Below are positions 59,335 through 64,000 of a DNA stretch of 64,000 bases, one piece after another. A model generated the notes under the pieces. That model saw nothing but the letters and a program-made list of their open reading frames with translations, was not told the origin of the DNA and searched no databases. Source of the stretch: Blastobasis lacticolella (taxonomy: Eukaryota; Arthropoda; Insecta; Lepidoptera; Blastobasidae); contig LR990048.1 in assembly GCA_905147135.1 (NCBI GenBank), positions 12,694,563 to 12,758,562 on the forward strand, given 5' to 3'. The translations under genes were made by a program, and so were the position numbers. Position 1 is the stretch's first letter. Each line of letters begins with the position of its first letter.

Positions 59335-59625
59335 AAGGAGCGTGAATGCCGGGTGGTTAAGGAATCCCACTCGTTAGCGAGAGTTACCAGATTCGAATTC
59401 CATTGCGGTCATGTACCAATGACTTGGTGAACAAAAACATCGTGATGAAACCTGCACATTTAGGCGACTGAATGTGTAACCATGATTCAATTTTGACAGG
59501 TTCTCCTGGTAGGTAGCAGGGTCACGGAGGTCAGATAGCAGTCGCTTCACTGTAATTATCTAATCTGCCAAATCCTGGATCATGGTCAAGGCGGACCCCA
59601 GGCCCTCGTGCGCGAGAGCACAACC
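59335..59625 (+). mobile_element. tRNA-derived SINE, most complete copy
   Basis: The head has A-box-like GGGTGGTTAAGGA and B-box-like AGATTCGAATTCC at tRNA spacing (about 59350-59402). The body has aacatcgtgatgaaacctgc, gtgtaaccatgattcaattt and ggtcagatagcagtcg. The 3' module is cactgtaattatctaatctg, ccaaatcctggatcatgg, caaggcggacccc. Copies of the same body are at 4810 and 34480 on the minus strand. Confidence 0.75.
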
Positions 59626-60304
59626 GGGACATTAACATGATTTATTTCTGTGTCATATACCAATGAACAAGTCTCCCTTGTCTAACAAGGTGTGGCATAG
59701 GTCGCGAGCGCATCGTGCCAGTCCAACGTTGTCAGTACAGTGGTAATAAATATCTAAATACTCTAACACAAGCCTCATGCGAAGCCTTGGCACGGATAGT
59801 ATAGCATAGTGCACAGAGCATGCACCCAAACCTAACACAAATGTGATAATTTAACCTGTGAATGTACCATTTCAAATACAGTTATTCTTCCTCTGATCGT
59901 CTTCAACATGGACAAATACCGTTTCAAATACCTATCGATAATATATAGCTTCGAAGTCTACGTAGACTATGAACTTCCAGTTGGATTGGTTGATTGAAAT
60001 TTCAAATCACGTAAACAGATTCTGTCGTTTCAGTTTTATGTTATATGTAATAGCAAACAAAAAAAAGCGCGTATATTTACAGCTGTTGCTATGCAATAAT
60101 TCGCAAACATAGAAAAATATTCTGTTACCGACTGTCGCGCCCGGTAGCAGACACGCCGTGTCCATTATGACATTGGCTTCGCAAAGATACTACTGTCCCC
60201 TACGGAAATAAGACATGACGTTATGTACCTATGTATGAGAGGTAAGATCGGCGATTGCAAAATGAAATAGTTGCCAGAGACTTCATCATAATCCGAGCGG
60301 TCAA

Positions 60305-60620
60305 TTCCGGCTTCTGCCAGGGTCCGCTTTCCTACATTTTCCCGTCCTCTATGCCCGGTAATGTATTGTGAGCCCAGTCTTCAGCATCCTCACATCGTAG
60401 GTTGTCGCCTATCGCATCCGACTCAGCGATGTCAATCCATCGCTTCTTGACGGGACCTCTTTCGTGATACTGGCAGGTTTAGGCACCTATTTCCCACGTA
60501 TCCCTGAGGCTTACGCAGCACGTGACCAAACAAACCGGCGTAGGCGAGCCTCTTCAATCTTCTCATCCTCGAGAGAGTTGCAAAATAGCCTAGTTTATCC
60601 TGTGAGTTTATCAGTAACAA
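60305..60620 (-). pseudogene. LINE ORF2 C-terminal end
   Basis: The minus strand reads RMRRLKRLAYAGLFGHVLRK and GYVGNRCLNL. After a frame break it continues with KKRWIDIAESDA and NLRCEDAEDW, then CRKADPGRS-like codons. This GHV.R..GYVG..CL..KRSR..KKRW.D pattern is the usual C-terminus of a common lepidopteran non-LTR element, related to 33115-33190. Confidence 0.75.
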
Positions 60621-60639
60621 ATGAGTATTTAATGAAACT

Positions 60640-62455
60640 GTTAAGTGTGTTGGTTGTTGTATTGCGTATCTAAAAAAAATCTCAATGTTGGGAAAACAGT
60701 TAATTGCTCTGCACTTTAGATAAAATCATGAAAAGAATACCTACTAAGAATGACTGAGATTACTCAACCCTGCTATTATCTAGAAATGTAAAGTTCTCAC
60801 TATCGATAGGTATGATACTTGCATAAATGGGAGCATTAGTAATAAATATTGACATTAAAAATAATACCTATAAGTACTAAGATCTGCTTACAGTGTAACT
60901 TAATTAATGAATCAACGCGTTGAATTATAGGAGCAATCATCTGTTCAAACAACGTCTCCATCGACCGAATAAATTTATATAGTCTGAGAACTCGATATTA
61001 AACTGTCATAATAAAATAATTAACAAACAACTTAGTACCCTCGACCAATGATAACTAGTAATAACATAAATTGAGAATTCGAGATACTTAAAACCACCCC
61101 CTATTAAATTGATAATAACATTGTATTTATAAACAACCGAAGTGATAGCTGTGCGTCAGACTATACGACGTCCTAATGGCCACTTTAAATGGTGGTAATG
61201 ACCGGCAGCTTGGGGAGGGCCGTATTTTATTTTGTGCAGACGTAGTAGAATTACATGAACCTCGTCCACCACCGAGCTTTGTAAAACGCATTAATGTCCC
61301 CGCTAAGCCCCCCGAAAACCAAAAAAAAATCACTCACGTTTTCAAAATTTTTGGGCGAAAGTGCCAATTAGAAAAAATACCTGGGGATACGGTACGAAGT
61401 GCTAAACGGGTAAAAAGTAGGCACCTTTTCTCGAAGCGTTTCGTAGAGTTTGCTGGCCCAAAGTTTCACTTGTCTAGCTTTCATAGTTTGGATTTTATCA
61501 GCACCTAAAATACGTCGATTTCGACACTGACTGACTGACTCATAAAAATCTCAAAGGCACTTCCTAGGAAGCTGAAACTTGGTAGCTATTCTAGGTTTGG
61601 CACAAAAATAACAGAAAAATTATTAAATCTGTAGATTTTAACCTCCAACTCGCTAAAAAGGGGGATCAGAAAGTATAACTTGGTCGTTATATAGATTCAA
61701 CCGTATATCTATTAGAGATAATAATGAACTGATGCTAGCTAAACGCTATTTTGGTCCGACCATCGACATCAGCCCTGACTATTTGTCCTACAATAGTTCC
61801 ATCATCGGTCAAGCCATACTTTCTAACTACAATGTAGACCTGGAAGAATTAGGCATTGTGCTAGGAGTTAGGAGCATGGCTTCTCATGAGATCTGATAAC
61901 TTTTTCACAGTTAAACCGTTAAGAGCTGGCGAACCAATTTTACATGAAATAATTTTTGTGGGATTATAATTTTCAGATAGAGCATACATTTTTAAATTTT
62001 TATTCTATGACGCCAAACTACGACTAGTGGTTAGGTTGTTATTAAGCTATTAAAATATCAGTACTGCCTACGCCAAGTGGGCCTCACTGTTGGGCGCCAT
62101 AGTTAAAATGTTAGGAATATACCTGATATAATTATAACTAAATTTTATTGCTGTAAAACTGTATGGAAATAAATAAATAAATAAAATAATTAATGTTTAT
62201 TAAGGTACACATAAAATATTCATAGTTATATTAAAAATACACTAATACCTACATCTACAATACTACTGTACCTATACTCTATCTGAAAATAATAGTACCT
62301 TATTCTAAAATGAATTATATTTGGTCTCGGCTGAACTATTATACCACATGAAATGAATTATACAAATGAACTACGATATTGAACTGCATGACAAGTAGAG
62401 GGAAATTATGACACAACTTTCCACTAAGTAGGTATTTTAGAGTAAGCATAGTGTC
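60640..62455. other. Gene-free stretch with an unnamed interspersed repeat
   Basis: 61170-61720 contains an ATG-led 110-codon frame (MATLNGGNDRQLGEGR at 61176-61508). It runs into cgatttcgacactgactgac and gaagctgaaacttggtagct, sequence I associate with a dispersed insect repeat. I regard the frame as repeat-borne. The rest is AT-rich, with an (ATAA)n run near 62170. Confidence 0.4.
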
Positions 62456-62463
62456 ACTGGCCG

Positions 62464-62724
62464 TGTGGTGTCCGGCAGAGTAGAATAGCACCAACCCCTT
62501 ACACTCTTGGGTGTCGTACAAGGCGACTAATGTTTTCGAGGCAAAAGATCAAGAGTCTCCGTAGTCTGGAAAATGGGCAGCAGCATTTTCCATTATTATA
62601 TTTAAACACTGCGATCTCCAACCCGCCTGCCAAGCGTGGAGATTATGGCAATAACCTCCCCTTTCGTGGGAGAGGCCCTAAGTCCTGCAGTGGATTGTTA
62701 CGGGCTGTGATGATGATGATGATA
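62464..62724 (+). repeat. GAT-tailed LINE 3' end, best copy
   Basis: Runs from tgtccggcagagtagaatag, gcaccaaccccttacactct and gtcgtacaaggcgactaatg to gcgatctccaacccgcctgc and aagtcctgcagtggattgtt, and ends (GAT)n at 62708-62723. It serves as the reference for the copies at 33785, 57298 and 22800. Confidence 0.8.
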
Positions 62725-62886
62725 GTGTCACAGGTTGTTGTTTATTATCATGATGCAATGATTTAGGGCCGGTGTTAACCATCTAGGCGCCCTAGGCAAA
62801 TCATGCACTGGCGCTGTCCGACCGTGGGGATCGGTCTATTCAAACTAACATAGTGGGTTTTCCCAACACTTTAACGTACTGATAAT

Positions 62887-63200
62887 CAATATGGCATCTT
62901 TTTATGTCACACGGTAAACAAACAGACAAACAAACACCTAATGCAAAATTGCCACCGCTGCCTCTAGATGTTAGCCATAACACGTTGCTCTGGCAGCAAT
63001 CAGCCAAATGCCCCTCTGCCAAAACCATGATTCCACAAATCCATACCCCATGGAGCACTGGAAAGTGGAAATCATCTACGGGAACACAATTCTATTTAAA
63101 ATAGTATTATTTCGGTATTCTGTAAGGTGTACTTCCCCAGTCTAGCGACTCCAATTCGACCGGGATACCCCGCTATGCCTTACCTTTCTCAACTCTCAGG
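62887..63200 (-). repeat. A-tailed LINE 3' end
   Basis: On the minus strand: CGGGGTATCCCGGTCGAATT, CCATGGGGTATGGATTTGTG, GAGCAACGTGTTATGG, CATCTAGAGGCAGCGGTGGC and TTTGTTTACCGTGTGACATA. Same family as 45716, including the upstream extension. Confidence 0.65.
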
Positions 63201-64000
63201 GCAAACTAAAGAACCTACGTCTTTTCGACATATTAGTAATAAGAAACCTCCACGTCGTCGCTTTCATTGTCTTGCACTACCTACCCTTTCCAAAAACTTT
63301 CAGAGATCCTCGCTCGCCATTATAATCGGTCCATGGAACTACACATACCACAATTTATTTTAACCCCAGGGCTCTACACTCTTGAAGACGGCTCAATACC
63401 AACAAAGTAATTTCATTTTAAATACTTTTTCATTCCGTCAAATCATTTTTGAAAACATGAGGACAATTGGTCTGACTGATGCCATGTTTTTCTCGTACTG
63501 GTTGAAAGCTATCACGGCCTCTTCCGGTCCCGTTAACATCATACCTCTCATAAAATATTAGATTTTTGGGAAAATAAACAAATTGCATGGTGCCACGTCT
63601 GGACTATGTGCGGGATGGGTCACTAGGTCTACCTTTTAAGAATCCAAAAATGACTTTATCTTGTTCGCAGTGTGCGCCGAAGCATTGTCATAAGAGACGA
63701 AACGGATATCCGATTACTATCCTGTATCCAGCATATCCGGTCTTAATTTGCTATCCGGTCGGATACCGTATACTAAATATTTATTTATTTATGTATTTTA
63801 CAGTTTATTGTGCACAATAAATGGTATACGAAATTGACATACAGATAACATCACAACAGCCCAACAAGCACAAGTAGCAGTACAAAATATCACTTTTGGT
63901 GTAACTCAGAACAATATGAGTTAATAAAGATTTATAATTGTTCAACCGTGAACTTAGGGCTGCGCATTACGCTTTTGTCTGTATAATAGCATCATAAAAG
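63201..64000. other. Right-edge stretch, nothing supported
   Basis: 63700-63775 has several tatccg/atccggt iterations (cggatatccg, tatccggtcggataccg) like a decayed DNA element. The 77-78-codon open frames here show no known motif. Confidence 0.4.

Overview
The window looks like a typical stretch of a lepidopteran (moth or butterfly) nuclear genome. It is AT-rich and mostly non-coding, and it is packed with repeat types familiar from Lepidoptera: Lep1-like non-autonomous Helitrons ending in CTAG, tRNA-headed SINEs, 3' tails of non-LTR retrotransposons with A-rich or GAT-rich ends, and short foldback MITEs. Nothing in it looks bacterial or viral. The species cannot be named from the sequence.

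Only one protein gene is complete. It is an apparently intronless member of the yellow / major royal jelly protein family on the plus strand (ATG at 36287, stop at 37633). A TATA/Inr-like pair lies near 36087-36121 and a poly(A) signal at 38243. A second probable gene is represented by one coding exon on the minus strand (3404 down to 3043), which has a good start context and a GTGAGT donor; the rest would lie at lower coordinates and was not found. A tRNA-Glu (anticodon TTC) is on the minus strand at 26185-26256 with an oligo-T terminator.

The remaining coding traces are transposable-element remains. There is a RAG1/Transib-like transposase C-terminal region at 53539-54388. An RNase H plus zinc-knuckle LINE 3' end lies at 15544-16330, with one clear frameshift. 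Decayed RTE-type reverse transcriptase lies at 23690-25047 and a further RTE piece at 1-135. A jockey-like LINE end lies at 54993-55540, and related LINE C-termini at 60305-60620 and 33115-33190.

Layout: 1-3040 holds a LINE scrap and repeat pieces. 3043-3425 is the orphan exon. 3.5-15.4 kb is AT-rich with SINE and Helitron copies and a hAT MITE that keeps its target duplication. 15.4-25.1 kb is LINE-rich. 25.5-26.7 kb holds two foldback elements, the tRNA and a cluster of CTCF-like motifs. 27.0-29.6 kb holds two neighbouring DNA transposons with similar GGGGA termini, the second carrying a nested Helitron. 30.3-35.9 kb is repeat mosaic. 36.0-38.3 kb is the yellow gene. 38.9-52 kb is again repeats, with a striking hairpin at 47.3 kb. 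52.4-56.1 kb holds an X-box-like site, the RAG1-like fragment, a LINE and a 0.4-kb foldback element. 56.3-64 kb is repeat mosaic. The two protein genes show no functional link to each other.
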